DNA of 64,000 nucleotides from Flavobacteriaceae bacterium UBA1903. GTDB lineage: Bacteria; Bacteroidota; Bacteroidia; Flavobacteriales; Flavobacteriaceae. The translations under genes were made by a program, and so were the position numbers. The notes under the pieces are model-generated. The model searched no databases. It had not been told where the DNA came from and saw only the letters and a list, made by a program, of their open reading frames with translations. Shown here piece by piece: positions 1 through 8,210 of this stretch. Positions within the stretch are counted from its first letter, which is position 1, and the number at the start of each line of letters is the position of its first letter. The stretch is from the NCBI GenBank assembly GCA_002337605.1, contig DDGL01000016.1, positions 220,973 through 284,972 on the forward strand. Direction: 5' to 3'.

Positions 1-1
1 A

Positions 2-103
2 TATGCCCCAAGTAAGAGTGATATTTTTAGCTCTGGAATGGCAGGAAAAACAATTACCTTTAACTGTTGGGTTGGTGGTAGTGTGAGAGTTCCTAATCTA
101 TAA
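2..103 (+). CDS. C-terminal end of an unidentified protein (partial)
   Basis: An open frame enters from the left edge and stops at 101-103, three bases before the lptC start. It encodes 33 residues ending in SVRVPNL. The Gly/Ser/aromatic composition would suit a secreted or outer-membrane protein, but too little is visible to name a family. The tight spacing suggests it shares a transcript with lptC. Confidence 0.5.
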   Translation, partial: YAPSKSDIFSSGMAGKTITFNCWVGGSVRVPNL

Positions 104-105
104 GA

Positions 106-678
106 ATGATTAACATACCTTATATTATTAAAAGCGTGATGGCGATACTATTCGTTATCACGCTTTTTTCATGTGAAGGTAATTATAGTAATGTCCAGAA
201 ACTACAGCAAGCAGATAACCTTCCTTTTGCAGAAGGAAAAGGTGTTAATATGAAATACACAGACTCTGGAGTTGTGGTGGCAAATTTAAAAGCTCCGGAA
301 CTGTTAGATTTTGCAAATAAAGAATTTCCATATAAAGAATTTCCTAAAGGGGTAGAACTTTACTTTTGGCAAGACGGAAAACTAAGTACGGTCTTTTCTG
401 ATTATGCGATACTGTATGAAGATACTGACTTAGTGGATTTACGTAAAAATGTTGTGGTGGTAACCAGCGACAGTGTCATACTTAAAGCAGACCAGTTGTA
501 TTGGGATCAGTCCAGAGAATGGGTTTATACAGACCAGCCTTACCAGATACAATTAAAAGATGGTTCTGTAAACAATGGAGAGAGTTTCGACTCTAATCAG
601 GATTTTACTACCTTTATATCGCGAAACAACCAAGGGACGCAACTTATTGACAAAACTAAACTAAAAGATGACCAATAA
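106..678 (+). CDS. lptC: LPS export periplasmic lipoprotein LptC
   Basis: LptC belongs to the Lpt bridge that moves lipopolysaccharide from the inner-membrane ABC transporter LptBFG across the periplasm. The 190-residue product starts with a lipoprotein signal (lipobox LFSC near residues 20-23), so this version is lipid-anchored. The rest is a single beta-rich LptC/DUF1239-type domain with runs such as DLVDLRKNVVVVTSDSV and LKADQLYWDQ, matching the family pattern of alternating strands. It starts three bases after the previous stop and its end overlaps the next gene by 11 bases, which implies one transcript. lptE, encoding the outer-membrane end of the same pathway, is at 43.3-43.8 kb. Assignment rests on recognised family pattern and gene order. 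Confidence 0.85.
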   Translation: MINIPYIIKSVMAILFVITLFSCEGNYSNVQKLQQADNLPFAEGKGVNMKYTDSGVVVANLKAPELLDFANKEFPYKEFPKGVELYFWQDGKLSTVFSDYAILYEDTDLVDLRKNVVVVTSDSVILKADQLYWDQSREWVYTDQPYQIQLKDGSVNNGESFDSNQDFTTFISRNNQGTQLIDKTKLKDDQ

Positions 679-871
679 AATATATCAACTTTTCGAATAT
701 GTATACCTAGCCATGGCGGCATTCGCTATTTATTTAGTGATTTCAGAATGGGATAATGACAGGAATAGAGCCTATCTGTTTTTGTTTTTTACGGTGGTAG
801 CAATTTTTATGTTTTTCTTTAAAAGAAGGTTCAGGAAAAATATTGAAAAACGAAGGAGAGGGGAGGATTAG
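668..871 (+). CDS. Small conserved membrane protein downstream of lptC
   Basis: This 67-residue protein overlaps the end of lptC by 11 bases. It has two hydrophobic segments (about residues 10-25 and 35-52), separated by the charged stretch SEWDNDRNR, and a very basic tail (KRRFRKNIEKRRRGED). It looks like a two-pass inner-membrane protein with a cytoplasmic basic end. Translational coupling to lptC suggests an envelope role, but I know of no function. Confidence 0.7.
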   Translation: MTNKIYQLFEYVYLAMAAFAIYLVISEWDNDRNRAYLFLFFTVVAIFMFFFKRRFRKNIEKRRRGED

Positions 872-1064
872 CCTTTGATGCATCCCGATAAAAAGGTATT
901 AAACTTTTATTGAGGACACTCAGGCACCATTTTTTTAGAATTAATTAACTATAACCAGCTCCTTACCTTGCAAAGGGAAGGTGGTTCAGCGTTGCTGAAT
1001 CGGAAGGGTAACCCCATAGCGGAGCACTCTATCCAGCGAATCATATTTTAAACCACAAAGCTCG
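872..1064 (+). other. Intergenic spacer carrying a dispersed repeat
   Basis: No gene is visible. About a third of the spacer is the 68-base repeat at 958-1025, which ends roughly 40 bases before the TTG start of the next gene. No clear Bacteroidota promoter was found in the remainder. Confidence 0.6.
958..1025 (+). repeat. Dispersed palindromic repeat, copy 1
   Basis: Sixty-eight bases match 56872-56939 at 61 positions in the same orientation. The unit contains two short stem-loops: a purine/pyrimidine stem built on CCTT...AAGG, and GGTTCAGC paired with GCTGAATC around a 3-base loop. It looks like a REP/MITE-type intergenic palindrome. Both copies sit upstream of a plus-strand gene. Confidence 0.75.
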
Positions 1065-2354
1065 TTGGACTATACCATCATCATTATTGTTGCATCGTTA
1101 CTTTTCTCGGCATTCTTTTCGGGGATGGAGATTGCGTATGTTTCGTCCAATAAAATTCATATTGAGATTGAAAAGAAACAAAATGATTTTCTAGCCAAAG
1201 TACTTCAGAAAATTACAGCAAGGCCTTCAAAGTTTATTGCAACCATGTTAGTGGGGAACAACATTGCGCTTGTAATTTATGGGTTCTTTATGGGCGACTT
1301 GCTTATGGCATGGTCGCAGGGAATGTTGCCTTCAAATAGTGCGATCATTACATTTCTTTTTGATGATTTTAGCCTCATAACACAAACCCTGATTTCTACA
1401 ATAGTGATCCTGCTTACCGCAGAATTTTTACCAAAAGTATTCTTTCAGATTTATGCGAATAGTCTGGTAAAAGTTTTTGCAATGCCAGCTTATTTCTTCT
1501 ATATCTTTTTTGCGGTTATTTCGGAATTTATCATCTGGATTTCAGACTTAGTACTTAAATACCTTTTTAAGACTGAAGGCGACTCTGTACAACTTACATT
1601 CAGTAAGATCGAATTGGGAAACTATATTAGTGAGCAAATGGAAACTGTTGAGTTGCAGGACGAAATAGACAGTGAAATACAGATTTTTCAGAATGCACTG
1701 GATTTTTCAGAAATAAAAGCCCGGGAGGTTATGATCCCGAGAACTGAAGTAATTGGGACCGATATTTCAACGACCCCCAAGGAACTTTCAAAAAAGTTCA
1801 CCGAAACAGGTCTCTCAAAAATTATTGTTTACAAAGAAAACATAGACGATGTGATGGGTTATGTACATTCTTTTGAACTGTTTAAAAAACCGCAAGTCCT
1901 TAAAAAGGTGCTCATGCCTGTAATTTTTGTTCCGGAAACAATGCTGGCTAAAGACGTGCTTAACATCCTTACCAGAAAGCATAGAAGTATGGCGGTAGTG
2001 ATAGACGAATACGGGGGTACCTCTGGAATTATTACAGTAGAAGATATAATTGAAGAGCTTTTTGGAGAGATAGAGGACGAACACGACAGCGCGGTGCTCA
2101 CCGAAGAAGAACTCGGAGAAAACTACTATAAATTTTCAGCAAGACACGAAGTAGATTATCTGAATGACACCTATAAATTAGATCTTCCAGTAAGCGATAG
2201 TTACGAAACGTTAGGAGGGATGATCGTACACGTGACCGAGGAAATTCCCGAACAGGGAGAGGTGCATGAAATAGAAAATTACCACATTACGATTCTGGAA
2301 GTCTCCAATACCAAAATTGAATTGGTAGAATTAAAGGTAATAGAGGAGTCTTAA
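1065..2354 (+). CDS. CNNM/TlyC-family transporter-like protein with CBS pair
   Basis: A 429-residue 'hemolysin family' protein, a class better described as CNNM/CorC-type divalent-cation (Mg2+) transport or regulation. An N-terminal DUF21 membrane domain (about residues 4-190) begins with the family-typical FSAFFSGMEIAY. A CBS pair follows (about 222-335), with MIPRTEV at its start and DEYGGTSGIITVEDI in the second repeat, then a CorC_HlyC domain at the C-terminus. The start is TTG: the first in-frame ATG lies after the first membrane helix, and the TTG start gives the full family length. GldE of the gliding apparatus has the same architecture, but gldD is not adjacent, so I do not use that name. 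It lies between LPS-export genes and a periplasmic foldase. Confidence 0.85.
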   Translation: MDYTIIIIVASLLFSAFFSGMEIAYVSSNKIHIEIEKKQNDFLAKVLQKITARPSKFIATMLVGNNIALVIYGFFMGDLLMAWSQGMLPSNSAIITFLFDDFSLITQTLISTIVILLTAEFLPKVFFQIYANSLVKVFAMPAYFFYIFFAVISEFIIWISDLVLKYLFKTEGDSVQLTFSKIELGNYISEQMETVELQDEIDSEIQIFQNALDFSEIKAREVMIPRTEVIGTDISTTPKELSKKFTETGLSKIIVYKENIDDVMGYVHSFELFKKPQVLKKVLMPVIFVPETMLAKDVLNILTRKHRSMAVVIDEYGGTSGIITVEDIIEELFGEIEDEHDSAVLTEEELGENYYKFSARHEVDYLNDTYKLDLPVSDSYETLGGMIVHVTEEIPEQGEVHEIENYHITILEVSNTKIELVELKVIEES

Positions 2355-2435
2355 ACGCTCTGGGCGGCACTACGTCAAGGAGTTATTGCTAAAAAAATAA
2401 TTACAAAACCTAACTGTTTTTTTTTCGGGGAAACG

Positions 2436-2467
2436 TTTTCATAAATGGTGGGAAAATGGTATTTTCG
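2436..2467 (+). promoter_or_regulatory. Candidate Bacteroidota promoter for the PPIase gene
   Basis: TTTTC at 2436-2440 lies 19 bases before TATTTTCG at 2460-2467, close to the Bacteroidota -33/-7 pattern (TTTG and TAnnTTTG). The gene starts at 2535. Confidence 0.4.
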
Positions 2468-2534
2468 CCCACTAGATAAAAATTGAATTAACACCTTCTC
2501 GTCACAAAGGCAAAGGTTAAACTTACTTAATAAG

Positions 2535-4649
2535 ATGGCAGTTTTAAATAAAATTAGACAACGTTCGGTTTTCCTGATCATTATCATTGCGTTGGCATTG
2601 TTCTCATTTGTTTTGGCAGATGTGTTGCGTAACGGAGGTTTATCTTCAGATAAGTCACAAACTACAGTGGCTACAGTAAATGGAGTAGACCTGGATCGTA
2701 CCGCTTTTATGACCAAAGTCGAAAACGCACGTCGTAATATGGGGCCAAATGCACCAGCAGGACAAGCCATAAACGCTGTGTACGAGCAAGAGGTAAAACG
2801 AGTTTTACTAGAAGAGCAGTACGAAGAACTAGGGTTAACCGTTCAGGAAGATCAGTTAAATGACGCCTTGAGTACAAATCTTGCGGCAAATGAAACGTTT
2901 CAAGATGAAACGGGACGTTTTAGCCAGGCAAAACTAGACGAGTATGTTGCGAGTATCCGTACTAACCGTCAGGCATCTCAACAATGGGATGATTTTATTG
3001 AAAACACAAAAAAAACAATTTTAGAGCAAACCTACTTTACTATGGTAAAAGGAGGGTTGGCTTCTACACAGGCTGAAGGTGAGCAGGAATACAAGTTTGA
3101 AAACGATAAAGCAAATTTAGAGTTTGCGTTTATCCCTTTTACAAGTATCCCGGATGAAGAAGTTCCTGTGACCGATGCTGAAATTGAGGCATACATTAAG
3201 GATAACAAGAAGGAGTTTGAAGTAGAGCCGCAAGTAGACATTCAATATGTAACTATTTCTGAAAAAGCTTCTCAGGAAGATATAGAGGAAGCAAAAACTT
3301 CTATTGAAAATTTACTGAAAGATACGGTTGAGTATAACGAAGTTTCTAAACTAAACGATACTATCAAAGGTTTTGCTACTACAACAGATGTAGAAGCTTT
3401 TGTAAACACAAACTCTGAAGCACCCTACCAGGATCGTTGGATGTACAAAAAAGATTTGCCAGCGGCTATCAAGGACACTGTTTTTAACATGAGTACAGGT
3501 TCTGTTTATGGTCCGTATAAGGTAGAAAATACCTATAACCTAAGTAAAGTTGTAGCTACACGCCAAATGCCAGACTCGGCAAAAGTGCGTCACATACTAG
3601 TTCCAATAGGATTGAGCCCAACTGATAGTATTACAAGAACCAAAGAACAGGCAAAAGCCACAGCAGATAGTTTGCTAACTGTGTTAAAAGCAAACAAAAC
3701 TAAGTTTCCTGCTTTGGTGGAGCAATTCACATCGGACGTTGCAAGTGTTGAAAAGGACGGTGTATATGACTACTTCCCATACAACCAGATGGTTCCCGCC
3801 TTTAGAGACTATTCTTTTGAAAAGAATGTAGGAGATATGGGTGTGGTTGAAACAAGATTTGGTTACCACTTAATTGAAGTGCTGGGTCAAAAGAACTCTC
3901 AAAAAGTAGTAAAAGTGGCTACCGTTTCAAGAGAGATTGAGCCAAGTGAGAAAACATTAAACAATGTTTTTAGTGAAGCTACTAATTTTGAAATGGATGC
4001 TAAAAAAGGTGATTTTGCCGAAACAGCTACAGCTGCGTCACTACCTCTTAAGCCTGTAAATAAAATAGGAAAGCTAGACGCTACTATTCCAGGAGTTGGT
4101 AACAATAGAGAAATCATTAAGTGGGCTTTTGAAGAAGAGTCTAACGTTGGAGATATTAAGCGTTTTAGCACTGCAAATGGATATGTAGTAGCACAGTTAA
4201 CACGTAAGAGTCCAAAAGGATTAATGAGTATTGCTGAAGCTTCTTCCAAAGTGAGTCCAATTCTAAAAAAGAAGAAAAAGGCAGCTAAAATTAAAGAAAG
4301 CATTACAGCAACAACGTTACAAGAAGTTGCCTCTAGTCAGGGCGTTTCAGTGCAAAATGCTACTGCTGTCACTATGGCAAACCCAACACTGGCTGGTGCA
4401 GGTAAAGAACCTGTAGTAGTAGGAACTGCATTTGGTAAACAACCTGGTGAAGAAACTGACCTTATTGTAGGTGAAAACGGAGTGTATAAGGTGAGAGTTC
4501 TTGCTTTTAATCCAGCGCCAGCATTAGATAACTATACTTCTTATGCAAACCAGTTAACGGCTAAGGCAACCCCTGCTGTAAATGGAAAAATCTATACTGC
4601 ATTAAAAGAAGCTGCAGAAATTGAAGACAATAGAGCTAATTTCTTCTAA
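2535..4649 (+). CDS. Membrane-anchored peptidyl-prolyl isomerase/foldase (PpiD/SurA-like)
   Basis: A 704-residue periplasmic folding factor. A single N-terminal helix (about residues 12-30, preceded by basic residues) anchors it in the inner membrane, as in PpiD. A SurA-type N-terminal chaperone region follows (about 40-250). A parvulin-type rotamase domain lies near 346-448, opening with AKVRHILV and closing with FGYHLIEVLGQK. A long C-terminal chaperone arm completes the protein. It is expected to assist folding or maturation of outer-membrane and secreted proteins, which fits its position next to envelope genes. A strong terminator follows. The family is clear; the exact paralogue name (PpiD versus SurA) is not. 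Confidence 0.88.
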   Translation: MAVLNKIRQRSVFLIIIIALALFSFVLADVLRNGGLSSDKSQTTVATVNGVDLDRTAFMTKVENARRNMGPNAPAGQAINAVYEQEVKRVLLEEQYEELGLTVQEDQLNDALSTNLAANETFQDETGRFSQAKLDEYVASIRTNRQASQQWDDFIENTKKTILEQTYFTMVKGGLASTQAEGEQEYKFENDKANLEFAFIPFTSIPDEEVPVTDAEIEAYIKDNKKEFEVEPQVDIQYVTISEKASQEDIEEAKTSIENLLKDTVEYNEVSKLNDTIKGFATTTDVEAFVNTNSEAPYQDRWMYKKDLPAAIKDTVFNMSTGSVYGPYKVENTYNLSKVVATRQMPDSAKVRHILVPIGLSPTDSITRTKEQAKATADSLLTVLKANKTKFPALVEQFTSDVASVEKDGVYDYFPYNQMVPAFRDYSFEKNVGDMGVVETRFGYHLIEVLGQKNSQKVVKVATVSREIEPSEKTLNNVFSEATNFEMDAKKGDFAETATAASLPLKPVNKIGKLDATIPGVGNNREIIKWAFEEESNVGDIKRFSTANGYVVAQLTRKSPKGLMSIAEASSKVSPILKKKKKAAKIKESITATTLQEVASSQGVSVQNATAVTMANPTLAGAGKEPVVVGTAFGKQPGEETDLIVGENGVYKVRVLAFNPAPALDNYTSYANQLTAKATPAVNGKIYTALKEAAEIEDNRANFF

Positions 4650-4678
4650 TAGAGCTTCATAAAAATATCATTCTTATA

Positions 4679-4718
4679 GAATGCTGAATAGTGAATACCA
4701 CTGTTCAGCATTTTTTTT
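4679..4718 (+). terminator. Rho-independent terminator after the PPIase gene
   Basis: Arms 4681-4693 and 4699-4711 pair over 13 positions with one wobble, with a 5-base loop, followed by eight T. It starts about 30 bases after the stop codon. Confidence 0.85.
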
Positions 4719-5020
4719 GTAAAACACCCTTGTAAACTGTAGCTGTTATAGATTTTGAGAGGTCTATAATTACGTTTAATACTCACGTTTTATCGCTTAA
4801 AGGTAATTTTCTGGGAAATAAAACGTTAAATATGAGTTAAATAATTGTGTGTAAAATTTACACACACTCTTGTAGGACTTGTATAGTCTGCGATTTGAGT
4901 TGTAGGCTGTTTCTTACTCTCTTGTTTTTTTGTAAATACCGTGTCAGGTGGATTAATTGGTTTTATTAAAAGATTAGAATACAGTAATTTAGCGCATTAT
5001 TAATCCCCGATAATACTAAT
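4719..5020 (+). other. AT-rich gene-free spacer
   Basis: About 300 bases between the terminator and the next gene hold no convincing ORF or RNA gene. The only structured element is the palindrome at 4846-4866. The promoter of the next gene presumably lies here, but no clear TAnnTTTG box was found. Confidence 0.55.
4846..4866. promoter_or_regulatory. Perfect 10-base inverted repeat (operator-like)
   Basis: TGTGTGTAAA and TTTACACACA flank a single A. There is no T-run after it, so a terminator is unlikely. The perfect symmetry and its position about 155 bases upstream of a secreted-protein gene suggest a binding site for a dimeric regulator. Confidence 0.4.
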
Positions 5021-5749
5021 ATGAACTTTACTAAATTGTGTATTTCAAAATTTGAAATACTACTCCCAATGCTATTTCTTTTCTTTTCTTCTCAAATTCT
5101 TGCTCAGGTAGGTATTAATACAACTTCACCATCTGCCACACTTGATGTGAATGGAGATTTTAGGGTCAGGAATATGACCGAAACCTACGGCGATTATGTT
5201 ATCACTACTGATACTAAAGGAAACTTTTCAAAAACTAAAACGTATTTATTATATGATGCAGGTGAGGTAGTTGCATCTGGTGCTGTTGGTAGGAGCCTGA
5301 CAGGAGATGAGATCATGGAGGATATAGATCTTGATCTGGAAGTGCCTGTGCTTATTCCCGCTAATAAAGAGGTTAAAGTAATTATAACGTATTCTGTGCC
5401 CATGGGAACAATCCTGAACTCTAATCCGCCAAATACCTATATAGGCGCTACTTTTTTTAAAGATAATACCGAGATACAACAAGGTTCCAGGAAAGTATCT
5501 CTTTCATATAATGCAAGTCAGACAAATGATCGTATTTGTAATATGAGCACAATCACCAATAGTTATGTTGAAAATTTCTCTTCATTGGCAGATGACTTAG
5601 TAGTAAAATACAGTATTAAGGGGTATATAGAACAATATTCCGAACAATCGAACCTGTCTTATTCTTATAAATTTAATATGTGGCAACCTGGAAACTCAAA
5701 CTATAACTGGGGGAAGGCCTCGGTTAGCTATCAGGTATATATTAAATAG
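5021..5749 (+). CDS. Secreted protein with VGINTTSPSATLDVNG motif
   Basis: A 242-residue protein with an N-terminal signal sequence (hydrophobic stretch about residues 14-28, likely cut after ILA). The mature N-terminus carries VGINTTSPSATLDVNG, a motif widespread in Bacteroidota surface proteins and phage-tail-like or adhesin-like proteins. The remainder is rich in Ser, Thr, Asn and Tyr and looks all-beta. No catalytic motif and no recognisable type IX C-terminal sorting domain is visible. It stands alone between a terminator and a convergent gene. Function unknown; a surface or extracellular location is inferred. Confidence 0.65.
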   Translation: MNFTKLCISKFEILLPMLFLFFSSQILAQVGINTTSPSATLDVNGDFRVRNMTETYGDYVITTDTKGNFSKTKTYLLYDAGEVVASGAVGRSLTGDEIMEDIDLDLEVPVLIPANKEVKVIITYSVPMGTILNSNPPNTYIGATFFKDNTEIQQGSRKVSLSYNASQTNDRICNMSTITNSYVENFSSLADDLVVKYSIKGYIEQYSEQSNLSYSYKFNMWQPGNSNYNWGKASVSYQVYIK

Positions 5750-5757
5750 TAACAAAA

Positions 5758-6666
5758 CTATTTCTTAACCATATTGCTAAAAGGGATAATGGTGGTATAG
5801 CCCTTTTTCCTGAAATAATCAATTTCAGTAGCGGTTCCTGTAGCTAGAACAAAATCACCACCCCAGGCCCCTAGACTTTTTACGCTTCCGTTATACTCTG
5901 GGAAAAGCCTCTCTTTAACAGTTGGCAATCCTATTAATTCTGAAATTACGACTTCATGTGCATTCAGAATTGATTCAAAATCTGATAGCGTGTAGCATAA
6001 CAATAGTTTTTTTGTAAAGTCAGATATCTTTTCAAGCTGTCCTAAAGTTGCAGGGTTTTTCTTATAGCGTGAAATCCCTTTTTTACTGTCCTGCTTTTGA
6101 TTTAAATGCACAAAAAACAGAGACCCTGTAAAATCCCAGGACAACCCAACCTCTTGAACCTTTGGTGTGTTTTTTTCTAGGGTGTAGAAAACAGGCGTGT
6201 TATGTTGTGCTGCAGCAATATCGTACCCACTGCCACCAAAAGAGTTTTTTAGGAGTGTAAATGCATCTACATTGGCCCACTGCGCAATGTTATTGATAAG
6301 GGTGGATGAAGTTCCAAGCCCCCAATTTCTCGGAAAGTCTAGTTCAGTAATTGCCTGAACTCCAGGTGAATTTAGTAAAAATTCAGGTTGTATACGGCGT
6401 GCTTCTTTTAGGATCTCTGATACTATTTGGGCGGTTTTTAAAGTATCACATGCTACTATTTTAAAAGTATCTAATGAAAACTCTGCGTTAAACCAGCACT
6501 TATTTTTTTCGTCATAACTATTCCATAACAGCTTCCCTTCATCCCGGGGGAGTAGTGTGAGTGACTGTCCCTTTTTTGTAGGCAGCGCCAAAGCAGTTGC
6601 TCCATCCAGGACTACATATTCTCCGGTGAGTAATAGCTTACCATTGCTGTAAAAAGACTTTTTCAA
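5758..6666 (-). CDS. GYDIA-family GHMP kinase (mevalonate pathway candidate)
   Basis: A 302-residue small-molecule kinase. It has the GHMP ATP-binding loop GLGTSSTL (residues 116-123), the N-terminal substrate motif LLLTGEYVVLDGATALALP (11-29), and GGSGYDIA (144-151), which gives the family its name. It follows HMG-CoA reductase on the same strand with a 50-base gap, so a role as mevalonate or phosphomevalonate kinase in isoprenoid precursor synthesis is likely. The exact substrate cannot be read from sequence. It converges with the preceding plus-strand gene with an 8-base gap and no obvious terminator. Confidence 0.82.
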   Translation of the reverse strand: MKKSFYSNGKLLLTGEYVVLDGATALALPTKKGQSLTLLPRDEGKLLWNSYDEKNKCWFNAEFSLDTFKIVACDTLKTAQIVSEILKEARRIQPEFLLNSPGVQAITELDFPRNWGLGTSSTLINNIAQWANVDAFTLLKNSFGGSGYDIAAAQHNTPVFYTLEKNTPKVQEVGLSWDFTGSLFFVHLNQKQDSKKGISRYKKNPATLGQLEKISDFTKKLLLCYTLSDFESILNAHEVVISELIGLPTVKERLFPEYNGSVKSLGAWGGDFVLATGTATEIDYFRKKGYTTIIPFSNMVKK

Positions 6667-6694
6667 TTTTTACTATTTTATTTTTCTAATTAAA

Positions 6695-6734
6695 AACTCC
6701 TCAACTCCTCAACTCCTCAACTCCTCAACTCCTC
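6695..6734. repeat. Five tandem copies of an 8-base unit (AACTCCTC)
   Basis: Five perfect head-to-tail copies span the stop codon of the HMG-CoA reductase gene. On the coding strand the repeat reads GAGGAGTT. Because 8 is not a multiple of 3, 24 bases cycle through all frames, and one frame of the array contains TGA, the stop actually used. Confidence 0.95.
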
Positions 6735-8024
6735 AATATAATTTTCAACAGCACTATGAGAAACCGAAATTTCTTTAAAGTGCTTCAATGCTTTTTCTTT
6801 TTCAGTTGAAGAAGCCTCTAACTGATTCAAAATATTCATTAAGTGCATTTTCATGTGCCCTTTTTGTATCCCCACGGTTACCAGCGATTTTATAGCTGCA
6901 AAATTTTGTGCCAGACCAGCAGCGGCAACCAATTGCATTAATTCTCTTGCATTGGGGTTTTGTAATAACTGCAGTGCAAATTTTGCTAAGGGGTGTAAGG
7001 ATGTAAGTCCGCCAACAGTGCCTAGCGCCAGTGGTAGTTCAATCCAGAACCTAAAGACACCGTCTTCAACCTGGGCGTGTGTTAAACTACCGTAGTAACC
7101 ATTTTTTGCTGCATAGGCGTGTACCCCGGCTTCCACAGCTCTAAAGTCGTTTCCGGTCGCTAAAACCACAGCATCTATACCGTTCATAATTCCTTTGTTG
7201 TGGGTCACGGCACGGCGCGTTTCAGACTTAGCGATGTTTATGGCTCGAACAAAATTTTTGGCAAAGACTTCTCCCGAAACTTCCTTTTGTGTTAAGTCTT
7301 CTACCTTACAATGTACTTCTGCCCGAACGAGACATTCAGGAACATAATTGGAGAGAATGCTCATTACCACGCGTGGTTTCTTTTGGGTAAAAGCTTTATA
7401 ATTTTGAGCTTCGGTAGTAAACGTTGTAGCGATTTGTTCTAAACAGCTATTGATAAAGTTAGCACCCATAGCATCCAGCGTTTCAAAGGTACAATGTAAC
7501 TGGAAATAGCCTTCAAGGGTTTCAGAAGCGTCCAAGAATTCAATATCCAGCAAGCCACCGCCTCGCCTTTTCATATTTTTCTGAAGGGCATCCAGACTGG
7601 CGATAAGTTTTGGTTTTGTTGCTTCAAAAAATTCGGTTAGAACGTTAGCATCTCCATAATAATCCAGATGTACTTGTCCGTTTTTTACTGTTGAAATTAC
7701 TTCCGAAGTAAAGCCTCCGCGCTCCAGCCAAAATTTTGCGGCGTTACTGGCAGCCGCAACTACCGAGCTTTCTTCGGTCACCATGGGAATGGCGTATAGT
7801 TGCCCGTTTAACAGGAAGTTAGGTGCAACACCAAAAGGGAGGAAGTAGTTGGTAATGGCGTTTTCAATAAAATCGTCGTGTAGTTGTTGTAGTGCGTCGT
7901 CGCTATTATAATATTGCTGAATGATTTTTTTTACGTCATCGGCATCTTTGAAATAAGTAGCTAGTAGCCATTCAATCTTTTGTTCTTTCGATTTTTTAGA
8001 AAAACCAGAAACGGGTTGTCGCAT
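6717..8024 (-). CDS. mvaA: Hydroxymethylglutaryl-CoA reductase, class II
   Basis: A 435-residue soluble HMG-CoA reductase interconverting HMG-CoA and mevalonate. Class II features are visible: the catalytic Glu in MVTEESSVVAAAS (residues 81-93), Lys277 in HNKGIMNGI, Asp293 in ATGND, and His390 in GIQKGHM. There is no membrane domain. Class II enzymes are often degradative, but beside a GHMP kinase and in a mevalonate-using bacterial lineage a biosynthetic role is more likely. The last five residues (EELRS) and the stop are encoded within an 8-base tandem repeat. A good -7 promoter box lies just upstream. Confidence 0.93.
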   Translation of the reverse strand: MRQPVSGFSKKSKEQKIEWLLATYFKDADDVKKIIQQYYNSDDALQQLHDDFIENAITNYFLPFGVAPNFLLNGQLYAIPMVTEESSVVAAASNAAKFWLERGGFTSEVISTVKNGQVHLDYYGDANVLTEFFEATKPKLIASLDALQKNMKRRGGGLLDIEFLDASETLEGYFQLHCTFETLDAMGANFINSCLEQIATTFTTEAQNYKAFTQKKPRVVMSILSNYVPECLVRAEVHCKVEDLTQKEVSGEVFAKNFVRAINIAKSETRRAVTHNKGIMNGIDAVVLATGNDFRAVEAGVHAYAAKNGYYGSLTHAQVEDGVFRFWIELPLALGTVGGLTSLHPLAKFALQLLQNPNARELMQLVAAAGLAQNFAAIKSLVTVGIQKGHMKMHLMNILNQLEASSTEKEKALKHFKEISVSHSAVENYIEELRS

Positions 8025-8044
8025 GGGTTGAAGTGTTGAAAAAG

Positions 8045-8052
8045 CAAAGATA
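8045..8052 (-). promoter_or_regulatory. Candidate -7 box for HMG-CoA reductase
   Basis: On the minus strand this reads TATCTTTG, an exact TAnnTTTG match, 20 bases upstream of the start codon. A -33 element is less clear. Confidence 0.45.
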
Positions 8053-8210
8053 AGATTTCAGAAATTGAAAGTTTCCAGAATAATTTCAAATTTCAGTAGT
8101 TAAAAGGTTTTGTTTATGATTTTGCAGGCCTTAGAACGGCTATTTTACAAGAAAAAACATGGAAATTTCACTAAATTTTAGTAACATTGGCATAACAAAA
8201 TTTTAACAGT

